A stretch of DNA of 64,000 nucleotides from Asterias rubens (GCF_902459465.1 NC_047066.1:18479047-18543046), one strand, 5' to 3'; counted from the stretch's first letter, positions 39,657 to 52,723 are shown. Notes: a model not told the origin generated them from the sequence alone. A program made the numbers and translations.

Positions 39657-42600
39657 ATGGCATCATCAGTGATCAGTGACAGTGAACCCTCACATAAAAA
39701 GGCAGCACAATACCACGATGAAGGAACGGCCATAGAGGACGATGCAACAGGTGTATGCAACACGTAAGTCATCCAGTCGATTGTGGCTGTTCAACCATGG
39801 TTCAACCATGGAGAAATGGTTCAACCATGTAATAATGTTCCTTTGGTATCATGGTCACATCGATACAAAACCAGAGAGCATGGGTTGGGATGTGGACGTA
39901 TAATATAATTAACTTGGAACAGTTTTGCAAATTTGCCAGCTAGGCCTAAAGTAAAAAATTAATTTCGTCTTGCTAGATTAGTGTCGATCAACCTATAGGC
40001 GTTCTTCCCTGCATTTTGCCCACGAACCTTAACGCAAAACCATTTGATGAGGGGAGGGGCGGGGATCACTAAGAAGATCATTCATTGCACTTTATTTGCC
40101 TTAAAGCCATTGGACACTTTCGGAGTTCACAGATTTACAAATAACTTACAGGGTTTAAAGAAGGTAATGGTGAAAGACCTCTCTTGAAATATTATTCCAT
40201 GAAATGCTTTACTTTTTGAGAAAAAAAATTAAAACAATATCAATTCTCGATATCGAGATTTACGGTTTTTTTTTTAACACATGTCATGACACGGCGAAAC
40301 GTGCGGAAACAAGGGTGGGTTTTCCCGTTATTTTCTTCCGACTCCGATGACAGACTTGAGCCTAAATTGTCCCAGGTTTGTTATTTTATATAGAAGTTGT
40401 GATACACGAAGTGTAGACCTTGGACGATACTGTTTACCGAAAGTATCCAATGGCTTTAAAGGATTTGGGTACTTTTTGTAACACAAAACATAATGTCTAC
40501 AGATTTACATCAAACTTACACCGTTTGAAGATAATGATAGTAGAAAGTGTACCTTAAAATATTAGTTGCTGAGATGCTGTAGCTTTTAAAAACTGTGTAA
40601 GTTTAATGTAAATCTGTGGACATTGTGTTTCTTGTCCTACAAAAAGTACATAGACATTTTAATATGTATAATTTTGTTAACACTAATTTACTCCAAGACA
40701 TAGATTGCCTTTGGTGTCACGTAACATTTTCTGGTCTGAATAATTAACAACTGCAATAACTGTAGTCATTAGGGTCCAGTCGACTTACACAAAGAATTTC
40801 AATCTACTCTTTTGGAACGTGCACGTTCTGTTTGACCGAAAATTTGAAGAAGCATGATTGAATTATCGTACAACAAAACTTTTATAAAGTAAGTCATATT
40901 TTCGTGACAAACACATAATATGGGCGTATAAGACCCTATGGGGGTCCATTTTGGTTAAGGGGTAGGAGGGGTAGATTTGCACAGATACATGTATATACAT
41001 AGGCCTAGATACAAACACAAGTATACCAATACCGGCTCAATATAATATTTTACTTTCTCCCTCATTCTGTTGCTGTTCCCGAAATTCCCCTGTACATTAT
41101 AACTGTTTTACCCGAATTCGGGCTCCACCCTGCACTGGACATCGCATATAAACACGGTGAAACGGGATTGTGGCACGTCCCACCTTCTGCAGCATGTCGT
41201 GCTCATATGCCTATAATTTGTTATACTGGGTGAATGCTTCAATAAAGGAATTGACAGTCAAATGTAGTTCTCAAGTGGTTATGCTTTATCCATTGTTGTA
41301 GTTCCACCTGTCTTATTAATGCAACTTCATTGTTTTGGGGTGTCGACTGAGACATGTGCGACACGCATCCGAATTCGCTGCACATCCACCCTAAATTAAC
41401 AAAAGTCATTACTCCCTTATTTTTTTTTTCCATTTGTAGGTATGCAACAATCCTGTCTCGATTTTGGTATGTGATTTGCATTATCATATTCGCTATGATA
41501 GCTGCATACAGCACCATGGCGTTCACACTGTATGACATACCAGATTTCCTGGACCCCGTGAAGGTAAAAACTAACAACCTCAACACTTTGAAATGACTAA
41601 GAAACACTAATCCCTTCGAGATTATCCACTCGAGATTAAAGACTCTAGACACTTTTGGTAATTGTCAAAGACCAGTCTTCTCACTTGGTGTATCTCAACA
41701 TAATGCATAAAATAACAAACCTGTAAAAATTTGAGCTCAATCGGTCATTGAAGTTGCGAGATACTAGTGAAAGAAAAAACGCCCTTGTCGCATGAAGTTG
41801 TGTGCTTTCAGATGCTTGATTTTGAGACCTCAAATTATAAATCTGAGGTATCAAAAACAAAATAAGCCACTTGAAAGGCGATATTTTGTCAAATATGGCG
41901 GCCATTTTGAAATTTGTGTTTTAAATGAAATCACTTTCGGAACAGAAATAGATAAAAGTTCACAGATTTACAAATAACTTACAGGGTTTACAGAAGGTAA
42001 TGGTGAAAGACTTCTTTTGAAATATTATTCCATTAAATGCTTTACTTTTTGAGAAAACATTAAAACAATGACTCAATTCTCAATATCGAGAATTACGAAT
42101 TTATTTTAAACACATGTCATGACACGGCAAAACGTGCGGAAACAAGGGTGGGTTTTCCCGTTAATTTCTCCCGACTCCGATGACCGATTGAGCCTAAATT
42201 TTCACAGGTTGTTATTTTAAATATGTAAGTTGTGATACAATAAGTGTGGGCCTTGGACAATACTGTTTACCAAAAGTGTTCAATGGCTTTAAAGCATCGG
42301 ACACTTTCTGAACAGAACAAAAATTAAAGGTTCACATATTTAAAAAAAAACTTACAGGCTTTACAGAAGGTACATAAGGTTGAGAAAACATTAAAACAAT
42401 ATCAATTCTCGATATCGAGAATAACGGATTTATTTTAATACATGTCATGACACGGCGACACGTGCGGAAACAAGGGTGAGTTTTCCCGTTATTTTCTCCC
42501 CGACTCCGATGACCGATTGAGCCTAAATTTTCACAGGTTTGTTATTTTATGAATAAATAATTGTGATACACGAAGTGTGGGCCTTTGAAAAAAAAAAACT

Positions 42601-45600
42601 GTTAACCGATGTTTTGCGATTGCTTTAAAACAGCCACCTAAATGAGTAAATTTCTTCTTAAACAGGGTTTTGAGGCTCGAGGTACAGTCATCTCAGCCCG
42701 TCTGAAGAGCATAAGTAACACGCTCTTCCATTCGGATTACTACTTAACTCCGCAAGTTACTGTACCGAGTAGTGATGACAATGGGGCATCGTTGAGTAAC
42801 GCCCTCGCCTGCAATCGAGCCGATGACCCGCTGACGATTACCGACAACTCCATATCGGGAATCCATTTTGGCACTTCTTTGTGTAAGTATCAAAACGTAC
42901 ACTTCTTCACGGTTTTTATTGTTTGTTTTCTGATTGGTATTGTCTAGTGGAATGGCAAATTTAATAAAAAAAATGTTATGCTATTTCGTGTCAGCATGTC
43001 CTTGGGCCATGCCATGCCCAAAATAGGGTGCCCCACGCTTATGTGTGGAGTGTTTTGCTGAAGCACCAAAAAGCATACACTGCGATCAAACTCATAAAAA
43101 TGGTCTACAAATCCAAATGTACACTATACCTAGGTTAAAATAACACACGTTTCTGCCGAAACAATGGGAGACATTTGGGACGCTTGGTGGCAGCAGACTT
43201 ACCAGGTAAAATCATAGAGTTAATTATAACTTTATGGGTAAAATCCATTGTTCTCGGTAATGTGCGCAAGCTCAGAACTACGTAAATAATGTAAATGTAC
43301 CTGGTAACTCTGCTGCCACCTAGCGCCTCAAAGTCTCCCATTACACTGGTGTTATTTTAACACCGATGATAAGTTCGATAATTTTCTTGCTGTCTCACAA
43401 CTCAAGGTGTAAATTTTGACACTAATGTCAAACGTGGTCACAAGAGTTCTTAGCAGTTTGGCCGGTGCCTGTTCTTGGCTTCACACAATATTTTCCTAAG
43501 AGTGTATGTACACCATGAATTACACACAGCAGACCATTCAAAATCACATGTTAAAGTTATACGTATGATTTATTTTCTTCTTTCAGGGGACTGGAATGAA
43601 CAATTTCCCAAAATCGTTTTCGAGGGAGTGGATGGTGTCGATATTCTATCAATGGAAGGTATCAGATCAGTTTGCTCTGCAGAAAGAGACTTTGTCACAT
43701 CTCACCCTAACTACAACTCCAGCTGCCTCTGTCACCAAGAAGGACATTGCTTAAGTACATGGTCCATCGGGAACTATGTTGCACTGCTATCTAATAAGAC
43801 ATCATGTCATGACATCAATGACAACGACGTCACCGTCTTGGTGTCGCTGTTGAGACAATGTGCGCCTTTCTTCCACGGACGCATTCGTTCAGAGTTGCAA
43901 GACGCAAGCGTCCCTGCTGAATGTGCACAGCACGACTACGCGATCCACTCTATACTCTTCTTCCTGCTACCGTGGGAGTTCAGCGAGACGATCGTCGCTA
44001 ATGGTACCGTCCAGAAAGCCGAAGTGACGGTCGTGTTTTTCCCCATCAGCGTCTCAGAAGATACCGCTCTGACGACTATTTACTGGGATAACCTCCATCG
44101 ATGCACCTGCTCCGATGGTATAACACAGATGAAAGCAGTCGAATTCTCTCTCAAGAATCCCTTATTTGCAACCCTTCTGTTTGCTGATTCGCTGTATCTT
44201 GGTATTGGTAGTGCAGTGATATTCGTTCTCATTTGGCTCTACACTGGAACTTTCATAGTCACCTTAGCAGCGATTCTCAACATGGTGTTTTCATTTCTAA
44301 TGGCTTACTATTTCTACACTGTAGTTTTCGCCATGCCGTTTTTCCCCTTCAGTAATGTATTGACCGCGATCCTTATCATAGGGATAGGGGCAGATGACGC
44401 TTTTGTCTTCATTGACCTTTGGAAGAAATGTCAACTGGAAATGAAGGGGCAAGATCTTATCTTTGTAACCCGGGAGACACTTCGTCATGCCACAGCCACT
44501 ATGTTTGTCACAAGTGTCACCACAGCCTCGGCACTCTATGCGAGTACCATAAGTGACATCACAGCAGTTAAATGTTTCGGCATCTTCGCTGGCACAGCTA
44601 TACTTATGAATTTTATTCTAACACTGACACTCATGCCAGCATTTATAGTTCTGCAGCACAAAGTGTCCCCGTTGATCTGTTCGACCGAAGGTAGTCAAGA
44701 TGATGACCCAAGAAACTCCAAACCAAGACAGAGGTCATGCCGACAGACACTGGTCGATTTCGCCAGCAAGCTCTTTGAAGAAGCACTACCTTCATTTGTC
44801 TTCAAGCTCAGATACTTATGGGCGATTATATTCCTTCTTCTAGGCGCTGGGGGCGCTGTGGTTATATTCTACAAACCTGGCCTCCAATTACCCAGCGCTG
44901 GAGAAAACCAGCTCTTCATCATCTCACATCCTTTTGAACAATATGACTTCATATATAAGGAACAGTTTGCATTTTCACTGAAGAACAGACCGTATGTTCC
45001 TGCATACATTGTGTGGGGCGTGGAAGCACTCGACAATGGCGACTGGTGGGATCCAGACGATGGAGGGCGTTTTACACCCCAAGAAAGTTTTACATTTTCC
45101 AGCCCGTCCGATCAACAATGGCTTCTTAATTTTTGCCATGACATGCAGAACCAGTCTTTCTTTAACTCAAACGGTCCATACAGTTGTTTCATTGAGAATG
45201 TTAAGATCTTAATGGAACTTCCTTGTATGGCTGACCCTGTGACTGGGCAAGATGCAACTCCTTGCTGTGGACATTCAATCTTCCCTTACTCCCCATCCGT
45301 CTTTAGAACTTGCCTTGATCGCTTCCACAGCACCGGCCTCGTCCCAAGTGTCAGATTCAAAAAAAGCAACTCCACTGTTGGTGTCATTGCTCTACCCTTC
45401 ACAATGAGTTACAAGCAAAGCCTCCTGTACACGCTCAACGAAGAGCTGTGGACACAGGCAAACACGTGGGTTGAATTCCAACTCAAAACAGCCCCCGGGG
45501 CCCTCCAAAACGGTTGGTTCATTCCTTATACATATGACATTGCCTTCTATGATCTTCAGAGAAGTTTGGCCTCTGGGACAACCATGTCTATGCTTGTCAC

Positions 45601-46483
45601 TCTCGGCATTGGATCTGTTATTCTACTGTTCTCAATACAAAACATCATACTGACTGTAAATGCAATGCTTACCATCACATGTGCGGTTTTTGTTACTGTT
45701 GGTACGCTAGTGTTACTTGGTTGGGAGTTGAATATTGTTGAATCAACTGTTATAACTCTATCCGTTGGGTTGTCGGTTGACTTTACCATTCATTATGGTG
45801 TTGCGTATAGAATGGCGCCTCATGATGACCGTAAGGGGCGCACTCTATACTTCCTTTCGACAATGTCAGGCGCCATCTCAGTGGCTGCACTTTCAAGTTT
45901 CGTGGCTGGTGCCTTGGTCATGCCGGCTACCGTTTACGGATACACCCAATTCGGAATCTTCTTCATGATTGTTATGAGCACCAGTTGGACATACAGCACA
46001 TTCTTATTTGGGTCCCTCTGCTATATCATAGGTCCACAAAAATCCACAGGCGATATACCTTGCTCGTCATGTTGCGACTGCTTCGGGTACAGTGGTAGTC
46101 GCACCTCAGCGCCAGTCGATCAAGAAATGCAGGTTCAGGAGTTTTATAGTCCCAGCGAGCGCCCTCTCGCGAGAGAAAGTATCAGCACTATCACCAGGGG
46201 TAGGTTTCTACCCATCCAAAGCCCAGACAGCGTCATGAAACATTTAGAGGGACACATAACAACTGCTAACTGGAAAGAGAGTAATAGAGAGACTTACTTC
46301 CCAAATAATAATAACTGGCCCTCTACGGTGAGTAAACCAAAAGCAGGGGGATACTTGGAGCAATCTTCTTCAGTTATTTGTAGCCCGAAGCGATCGAGAC
46401 ACCCTGACCACTATGGCACAGATATACATTATAACTATAACGAGGTTCATTTTAATCCAGTTTATAATATAAATATGAGATAA
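39657..46483 (+). CDS. DISP1: Dispatched-family Hedgehog-release transporter
   Basis: RND-type 12-helix plasma-membrane protein that exports cholesterol-modified Hedgehog using a cation gradient. Exons 39657-39763, 41440-41563, 42666-42882, 43587-46483; the GT-AG phases (2, 0, 1) agree and give about 1114 aa. Exon 1 (MASSVISDSEPSH...GVCN) was placed by its GTAAGT donor and matching phase, with an in-frame TGA 12 codons upstream. TM1 is at about 43-65, followed by DFLDPVKGFEARGT, which is diagnostic for Dispatched. The first ectodomain is cysteine-rich. The sterol-sensing region contains GIGADD (D419, D420) and the second half GLSVDF (D881), the acidic residues needed for transport. RMAPHDDRKGR and FVAGALVMP also match. 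About 110 tail residues are unlike known family members. Whether it is orthologous to DISP1, 2 or 3 needs a tree. Confidence 0.92.
40101..40459. mobile_element. TTAA element E, copy 1 (Dispatched intron 1)
   Basis: TTAAAGCCATTGGACACTTT to AAGTATCCAATGGCTTTAA. Interior has TCTCGATATCGAGA, CATGTCATGACACGG and GAAACAAGGGTGGGTTTTCC. It shares its right TTAA with the next element. Confidence 0.85.
40456..40662. mobile_element. MITE-F, internally deleted
   Basis: TTAAAGGATTTGGGTACTTT to AAAGTACATAGACATTTTAA. The central hairpin is missing, leaving the two termini. Confidence 0.8.
40663..41439. other. Rest of Dispatched intron 1, no other feature
   Basis: Ends in an unusually clear acceptor: nine T then CCATTTGTAG. 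Nothing else recognised. Confidence 0.5.
41636..41862 (-). mobile_element. MITE-A copy, truncated (Dispatched intron 2)
   Basis: TTAAAGACTCTAGACAC through the GAGACCTCA / TGAGGTATC palindrome, then lost. Confidence 0.85.
41925..42292. mobile_element. TTAA element E, copy 2, left end worn
   Basis: ATCACTTTCGGAACAG then GTTCACAGATTTACAAATAA, CTCAATATCGAGAATTACG, CATGTCATGACACGG; ends CAATGGCTTTAA, sharing TTAA with copy 3. Confidence 0.8.
42289..42628. mobile_element. TTAA element E, copy 3
   Basis: TTAAAGCATCGGACACTTTC to GCGATTGCTTTAA, same orientation as copy 2, ending about 37 bases before the Dispatched exon 3 acceptor. Confidence 0.8.
43128..43345. repeat. Inverted-repeat element in Dispatched intron 3
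   Basis: AATGGGAGACATTTGGGACG and GGTGGCAGCAGACTTACC at the left pair with CTGCTGCCACCTAGCGCC and AAGTCTCCCATT at the right. A relative is at 52564-52682. Confidence 0.85.
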
Positions 46484-48116
46484 ATTTGTTAAAAGTCATT
46501 CTCGATGTGTTTTTAAACTTTTACGTTGCATTATTTGTCATCAATTTTGGTAAACATAGGCACTGGATGGACGCGTTTTGGTAATAATTGACCAGTTTTC
46601 TCAGTTGGTGTTACTCAACATAAAAAGAATTCATAACCCAACAAGGTTACTGTACCTAATATAACGAGGCCGCAAAAATCCGGCCTCGTTGTCGTTGATA
46701 CCTCGAAAAGCCATGCTTCGACCCCACGGTATCAATTACTGTTATGTACCGTGCGGTACAGTATCTACATCTACATGTATACAGTTCTTGAATTCTAAGC
46801 GGGCCAGTGCTTTCGTAAAGAGCCTTGGGACAAGGCTACTCAGCACCATGTCTTCCGTGCGCTCCTGATTTTCTGCAATTATCTAAAAAACTAAAAACAA
46901 AACGCGTTCAGCTTTTGAAATGTCCACAGGTTAGTTTGATTGTATTTATAATCTAAATAATATTATTTATAAAGGACTAAGACAATCAAACTTTTAAAAC
47001 AAATTGAAGCTTTTCAATTTTTCTTAAAACCATGGGTCAGCACGTGTACATTTCAGCTTTAGTACGAGTGACTATTAGTAGGCCCCCGTCACAAGCTAAT
47101 GCAGTTTATTAGGCTTGCAACTGTTTGACATCATTCATAACATATCCTTGTTGCGTCCTCCAACGTGCAGCTCTAGCCCTATAAATATAGTATTTTTAAA
47201 TTAATTTGCCAAATTAATTATGATAAATAATTGTGAAAAACTTGCATTGCAATAGAAACCATTATGGAAATAACTTGAATCAATCATAAGTTGATCATTT
47301 GAAGCTTGCCGTTCAGGACAATGATGGAGGACACACCAAGAATGGAGGACAGGATAACAGCAGTTTTAAAGATACGGCAATTAATTTCATGGTCATGTAA
47401 ACGAAATGAGTTTGTGTCTTTTGTCTTGATTTTGTCCGAGTGTGATGCTTATGTGAGTTCCCTTTTGGAATTGGGGTGAATAGGGGCTTTTGCAACTTTT
47501 GAAATTCGACCTTAAGCCACTCAAGTGTCCATAAATCCACCAAACAACATCGTAGCGCAACACAAGATGTGTCAAAACGTGCAGAAATTAACGGTGAATA
47601 GAAACGAACAATTAAATTTTTTTATACTATATTAGGTTCCGATAAATCTGACCATTTGTAAGTGTTTAGATACTTTATTGGCGCAGTTTAGTATGGCATC
47701 GCAGGGTTTGATAATAAGTAAACCTCGTCATTGGTTGCGCTGCCTATAGTAGTGTATTACTTTTAAATACATCAATCACATATTACTTTCAATGGTAGAC
47801 TGTTTTTTAATGTAGAGATGTTGAGTCTGAAATAAACGTCACACTAATACACACCTCATGAGGTCATCATGTCACCACTAGGTTTGTTATGGTTTTGAGT
47901 TCTTTAATGCCTGCTAAGCTGTTGTCTTACCACGGGGAGCACAGGGGCACGTGATGCCCGTAGCCCCGGGTAGGTCTACCCCACCTTTAAAATTAGATTT
48001 TCTTTTTAAGTCTCATTGCTAAAGTAAAAGGTTCAATTTGTATTAAGCTTAAAGTGTAACTTTCTTAATACTTGTTCAATATTTATCTGACGTTACATTA
48101 TATAATTATCTTAGAC
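46484..48116. other. Dispatched 3' UTR and spacer, no other gene
   Basis: A hairpin AACGAGGCCGCAAAAATCCG / GCCTCGTT lies near 46663-46690. Short minus-strand frames at 47313-47575 overlap each other and show no domain. No convincing poly-A signal chosen. Confidence 0.4.
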
Positions 48117-48395
48117 AGTTTCGCTATTCCTATTTGTTGAGAGCACGTCACGTGGGGGTGTTTAAACGGTTGTTAATGACTACCTGGAGCTCTGTTAAAA
48201 TCGGTTGTAGTCGGATACTAGGCGCTAGTCTTGGTGCAAGACGTTTCTTGTTACGAGCGATGCGGGCGCTGTCGGTGGGGGGGGGGGGGGGGGGTTGCAA
48301 CATCACATACATGTCTACACCTTTTTTTGTGGGTGGGGGATACACAATTTATCGGCGCGTTATTCGCGTCGCCCGTCGCAAGATTATCTTTATAT
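48117..48395 (+). mobile_element. Element D, partial and diverged
   Basis: Starts TTTCGCTATTCCTATTTGTT with CACGTCACGTGGGGGTG as in the full copies. It loses similarity after about 70 bases and runs into a 17-G homopolymer at 48278. Confidence 0.5.
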
Positions 48396-48470
48396 GAAGG
48401 CCAGATGTATCAATTTTATTGATTAATGTGCGCGCAATTTTTTTCTTTTTTAGGGGGGGGGGGGGGGGGC
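48278..48470. repeat. Two poly-G runs
   Basis: About 17 G at 48278-48294 and about 16 G at 48455-48469. They could form quadruplexes and are prone to sequencing error. Confidence 0.85.
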
Positions 48471-48890
48471 ATGGGTATGAACAAGAATGTAATGCTGTAG
48501 CACGGTAGCAAGTCGGTGCTGGAAAAACCTCGGAGTGTTTTTTTACCCCATAGCAAAAAATCTGTACGGTTGACCTGCCAATTTTTTTAAAGAAATCTAA
48601 AGTTTAGATGTTCGTGGATATATTTGATTGGTTTTTTTTTGAAGAGACGGGGGACTTTAAGGTACTTTTTAAGTATGTTTAATAAATGACTGGTTGTTGC
48701 TTTTTAAGTTTTATTATATAATGTTTAGCAAGTGCACAAAACAGCGCCATCAATAGTGACATTTTAACGATTGAAGCTGGTGTACAGCAATTTAAGTGGC
48801 AAACGCACAGGTTACGATGAGGCAGATGTAACAGTGTTCCCGAGTACCAGCGAAATTCCTGACTTTCCTGAAAACATCAACCGGTAAACC

Positions 48891-51800
48891 ATGGCGGACG
48901 AAGCTGTTGCCAAGGCAGGCTTACATTTCGATGAACTGAATAAAATAAGAGTTCTAGAACCTGAAATTCACCAACAAACGACGGAGTTGAAAGAAGAATG
49001 CAAGGAGTTTGTTGAGAGTGAGTATGGTTATTTGTTGCAGCTGAAATTTGCTTAATACAAATATTAATAGCACCCTCCCTAACAAAAAGCTACTGTAAAA
49101 AAACAGTTAGTTGCACACACTGTGCAACTGTCATTCACGCTGCCATTGTATTGTATTTTGTAGGTAAACTTGGTGAACGGGGGGTGGGGGGGGGGGTGAG
49201 GCAGGGGAGGCAGAGGGCAGATAAGTTGGTAGCTTCCATCCTAAAACTTTCCACATAAATTCATGTTAAGCACAGCCCACACTCTACACAGGAACAGGTA
49301 TGGATAACCTTCCGTTCCGTACGGGCACCAACTAAGTGACCATACATACCAAAACCATGCCACCACTTTTTCACTCATTTTTAGTTTTACAAAAAGGATC
49401 TCATCTAATGATCTAATTCTAATGAGCATGATGAGTTGAGGTAAATTTATAGATGGATTATTTCATATCAAATAAAAATGTGGTGGGGCCATACGGAAAC
49501 TTTTCCATTAATTGCTGTAATTGTGTGTGTAGATGTACCGTAGTGTAGTGTAGTGTGTAGCTGTAGGGTAGGCCTAGCATTATATAAAAAGAAAATTTCA
49601 CAGAATGGCCTGAGTCTTGACCACATGCAGGTCCGTGACAGTGTGACAGTTTTTTATAGTTTTTATTTAGTGTGATAATTTTAGTTTAGTGTTTCTGTTT
49701 TAGTCTGGTTCCATGCCAACATTATTATCCATATGACTTTGTCATGAGACGGGAATACTATATTGTATAAGACCATTTTGTGAAATTTACTTAATATTTT
49801 AATTTAAATAACTCCATCCATGGCCCGCATGGGCATGGGTCCACAGAAATACTGGGACTAAAAATAAAAGAAGTGCAAGTCTAAATTTGGAGGGTTGTTA
49901 AACATTTTAAAATTCAGACTCGCAACCCTTGCAGTTGCCCCCCCCCCCCATACCCTTCACCAAACATGACAATGATCAGCAGGAAAGAAAAGGCACATGT
50001 ATAGTTGGATACAACTAGAATAATTCCCTCCTCCCACAAATTATTCTGCTTCACCCCTCCCCTCCCAAATTAAAACATCTGTTTACAACATTTGTGTTAC
50101 TGTTGACATTGTCAAAGGTCACTTTGTTGATTCTGAAATTTTTTAACTATTTGTTTGATTTGTATTCGTCAGAAATCGATGGTTTTCAATCTATTGTTGG
50201 AGGCTTCATCGAGATGGTAGATGGCCTTGCGCAGGAAGTGGAAAAAGAAAAAATGAAGGTATAGTTCATTTGAAAAACATTGCTTTGTTGGAATGAACTA
50301 GTTGACTAGTAAATTGACAGTAACACAAAGCTGTGTGTGTTTTTTGTTAAAGGCACTGGACACAATTGGTAGTTGTCAAAGACCAGTGATCTCACTTGGT
50401 GTATCTCAAAATATGCACAAAGTAACAAACCTGTGAAAATTTGAGCTCAGTTTGTCATTGAAGTTGCTAGAAAATGATGAAAGAAAAAACACCCTTGTTG
50501 GACGAATTTGTGGGCTTTCAGATAGGAAAAAAAGACTTCTGACTTTAATATTTTAGTGAGATATTACCTCATTCTCAAAAACTATGTTAGTTCAGAGGGA
50601 GTCGTTTCTCACAATGTTTTATCATTAGCTCTCCAATGCTTGTTACTAAGTCAGTTTTAAGTTAAACTTTGTTTTGAGTAATTACCAAACGTGTACTATC
50701 CCTTTAAAGGCAGTGCACACTATTGGTAATTACTCAAAATAATTATTAGCTCAAAACCTTACTTTGTAATGAGTAATTGGGAGCTGTTGATAGTATAAAA
50801 CATGATGAGAAACAGCTCCCTCTGAAGTAACGTAGTTTTCGAGAAAGAAGTATCTTTCCACGAATTTGATTTCAATACCTCAGATTTAGAATATGAGGTC
50901 TCGAAATCAAGCATCTGAAAGCGCACAACGTCATGTGACAATGGTGTTTTTTTCTTTTATTATTATCTCGCAACGTCGACGACTGATTGAGCTCAAACTT
51001 TAACAAAGGTACAGCAAGTGAGAAGACTGGTCTTTGGCAATTACCAATAGTGTCCAGTGTCTTTAAAACAGCTTATTATGCAAAGCAGATTGGTAGGCAC
51101 CATGTGAGTAAAGGTCTAGGGCCTACCTCCTATACTGTATGAATCAAATTTCTAGAGTCATGTTTTATTAAAATTGGCAATGTTTGATTTCACCAGGCTA
51201 TTGGATCTCGAAACTTGTTAAAGTCCATCGCAAAGCAAAGAGAAGCACAGCAACAACAACTACAAGCACTCATTGCAGAGAAGAAAACGCAACTAGAAAG
51301 GTAAGATTCAACTAGACATAAAACGTGTTCAAACTGGTATGAATGAACGAAATTCAACTAATACAAATAACAGACCACAAAACTATCATCCAATGTTATT
51401 TTTCGATTTGAAAAGGAACAACGGTGATCGGTCGATGAAAAGTAATTTTTTGAGGTATGAAAATAACTGATCCAAACTTAGGACGGGTTCAGTTTCGTAT
51501 CCAAACACGCAGGACGCACTGAACCCATCCTAAGCTAGGATTAATCTTAGCGTTTCGTGAAATCGGCTGCATGTTTTTGATGAGATTTTGTTCAGCAGCT
51601 TCCCTTACAAATCTCTCTGAGTGTTCTCTAATGAACAATGGAAAAACATACTTCTCGAGAGTCGCGATGAGCCTCTAGATTGAAAATTCACATTATATTA
51701 TATCAAATTCTTACATACCGCATTTCACAATAACCGTCTTAAAGGCTTTGGATACTTTTTCAAAATGTCCATAGATTAACATTAAACTTACAGGGTTGGA

Positions 51801-52504
51801 AGATTGTGATAATGGAAAGCTTCCCTTCAAATATTACTTACTGAGGTGCTGTAGTTTTTGAGAAATGAGTAAAACAATGTCATGAAAATATGTTTGTAAA
51901 TGATTAAAATAGTTTTTGTCTCATGATACGAAAATTATTTTCATGACATTGTTTTACTCATTTTCCAAAAAATACAGCACCTCAGCACGTAATATTTTCA
52001 TGGAATCTCTCTACTATCATTATCTTCAAACTGTGTAAGTTTAGTATAAATCTGTGGACATTGTGTTTTTTGTCCTACAAAAGTTACATAGACCCTTTAA
52101 TGCGTATTACATTAGTACCCTGGTCATTGAGAAAATTAAAATCCCTCTAATCTTTCTCAGCTCCTTGGGGAGTACACAACCTGTTATGGGCAACCTTAGC
52201 ACTCTAAAGGCCAAGTCGCACTGCAGCTATAACAAAAATGATAACAATCACAACGCAAAGAGAACGCATTCTATTGGTTGAATGAGCGTGTGCGCATTCT
52301 ACGTGGAGCAATTCAACCAATAGAATGAGTTCTCTTTGCGTCGTGATCATTTTCGTTATTGCTGCAGAGTTACTCGGTCTTAAAGGTTTTAAATACTAAA
52401 ACATACATGTACACTTTTACAGATATCGGATACAAACAGCGGCGTTACAGAAGGAGGAGGCAGAACAAAACGAATTCATCGAGCAGTTCATTCTACAGAA
52501 ATAA
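48891..52504 (+). CDS. IFT20: Intraflagellar transport protein 20
   Basis: Small coiled-coil subunit of the IFT-B complex, found at the Golgi and cilium, moving membrane cargo to cilia. Exons 48891-49017, 50173-50258, 51197-51300, 52423-52504; GT-AG with phases 1, 0, 2; 132 aa, exactly the human length. Conserved blocks in order: [79 protein letters not shown] and [15 protein letters not shown]. The second half is a heptad coiled coil. Preceded by ACCATGG, a good start context. Introns hold two MITE-A, one MITE-F and other foldbacks. Confidence 0.97.
50347..50707 (-). mobile_element. MITE-A variant in IFT20 intron 2
   Basis: TTAAAGGCACTGGACACAA to AAACGTGTACTATCCCTTTAA; lacks the GAGACCTCA palindrome. 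It shares the right TTAA with the next copy. Confidence 0.85.
50704..51066 (+). mobile_element. MITE-A copy in IFT20 intron 2
   Basis: TTAAAGGCAGTGCACAC to GTGTCCAGTGTCTTTAA, opposite orientation to its neighbour. Confidence 0.9.
51470..51570. repeat. Short foldback related to element C
   Basis: AAACTTAGGACGGGTTCAGT pairs with ACTGAACCCATCCTAAG; then TTTCGTGAAATCGGC, like the family's end. Confidence 0.6.
51739..52100. mobile_element. Foldback MITE-F, full length
   Basis: TTAAAGGCTTTGGATACTTT to AAGTTACATAGACCCTTTAA, with AAAACAATGTCATGAAAATA / TTTTCATGACATTGTTTTAC arms. Confidence 0.9.
52206..52378. repeat. Inverted repeat before IFT20 exon 4
   Basis: GCAAAGAGAACGCATTCTAT plus TGGTTGAAT pairs with ATTCAACCAATAGAATGAGT plus TCTCTTTGC; outer CTGCAGCTATAAC / GTTATTGCTGCAG too. 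It ends about 45 bases before the last exon acceptor. Confidence 0.85.
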
Positions 52505-52563
52505 TCTAATGTGGAAAAGTACAGTTTCGCAAACTTATTGTATACAGGCACAATGGTACACTT

Positions 52564-52682
52564 TTCGGTGACACTAGGTGGCAGCAGACTTACCATGTAA
52601 ATTCATTGTTCTCGTGTGTGCGCAGGCACAGAACTACAAAACCACTGGAGATTCACCTTGAAAGTCTGCTGCCACCTAGTGA
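52564..52682. repeat. Inverted-repeat element (GGTGGCAGCAGACTTACC family)
   Basis: ACTAGGTGGCAGCAGACTT pairs with AGTCTGCTGCCACCTAGT. It starts 60 bases past the IFT20 stop, so it is probably in the 3' UTR. Confidence 0.85.
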
Positions 52683-52723
52683 TTGAAAGTCTGCGTGTGG
52701 AAAATTTGTTGACTAGTTTGATA

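Noticed and set aside
39485-39772. 95-codon minus-strand frame
   Set aside because: It lies opposite the Dispatched first coding exon, whose GTAAGT donor and phase fit the next exon exactly.
41354-41439. Dispatched starting at the ATG at 41354 without an upstream exon
   Set aside because: The stretch before 41440 is a textbook pyrimidine tract plus AG, and a phase-matched first exon exists at 39657.
43475-43586. Dispatched exon 4 beginning at the ATG at 43475
   Set aside because: The 37 residues before 43587 show no family similarity, a TTTCTTCTTTCAG acceptor sits at 43586, and joining from 42882 restores the conserved DWN motif in phase.
46484-48890. A further gene between Dispatched and IFT20
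   Set aside because: No frame there has a recognisable domain or paired splice sites.
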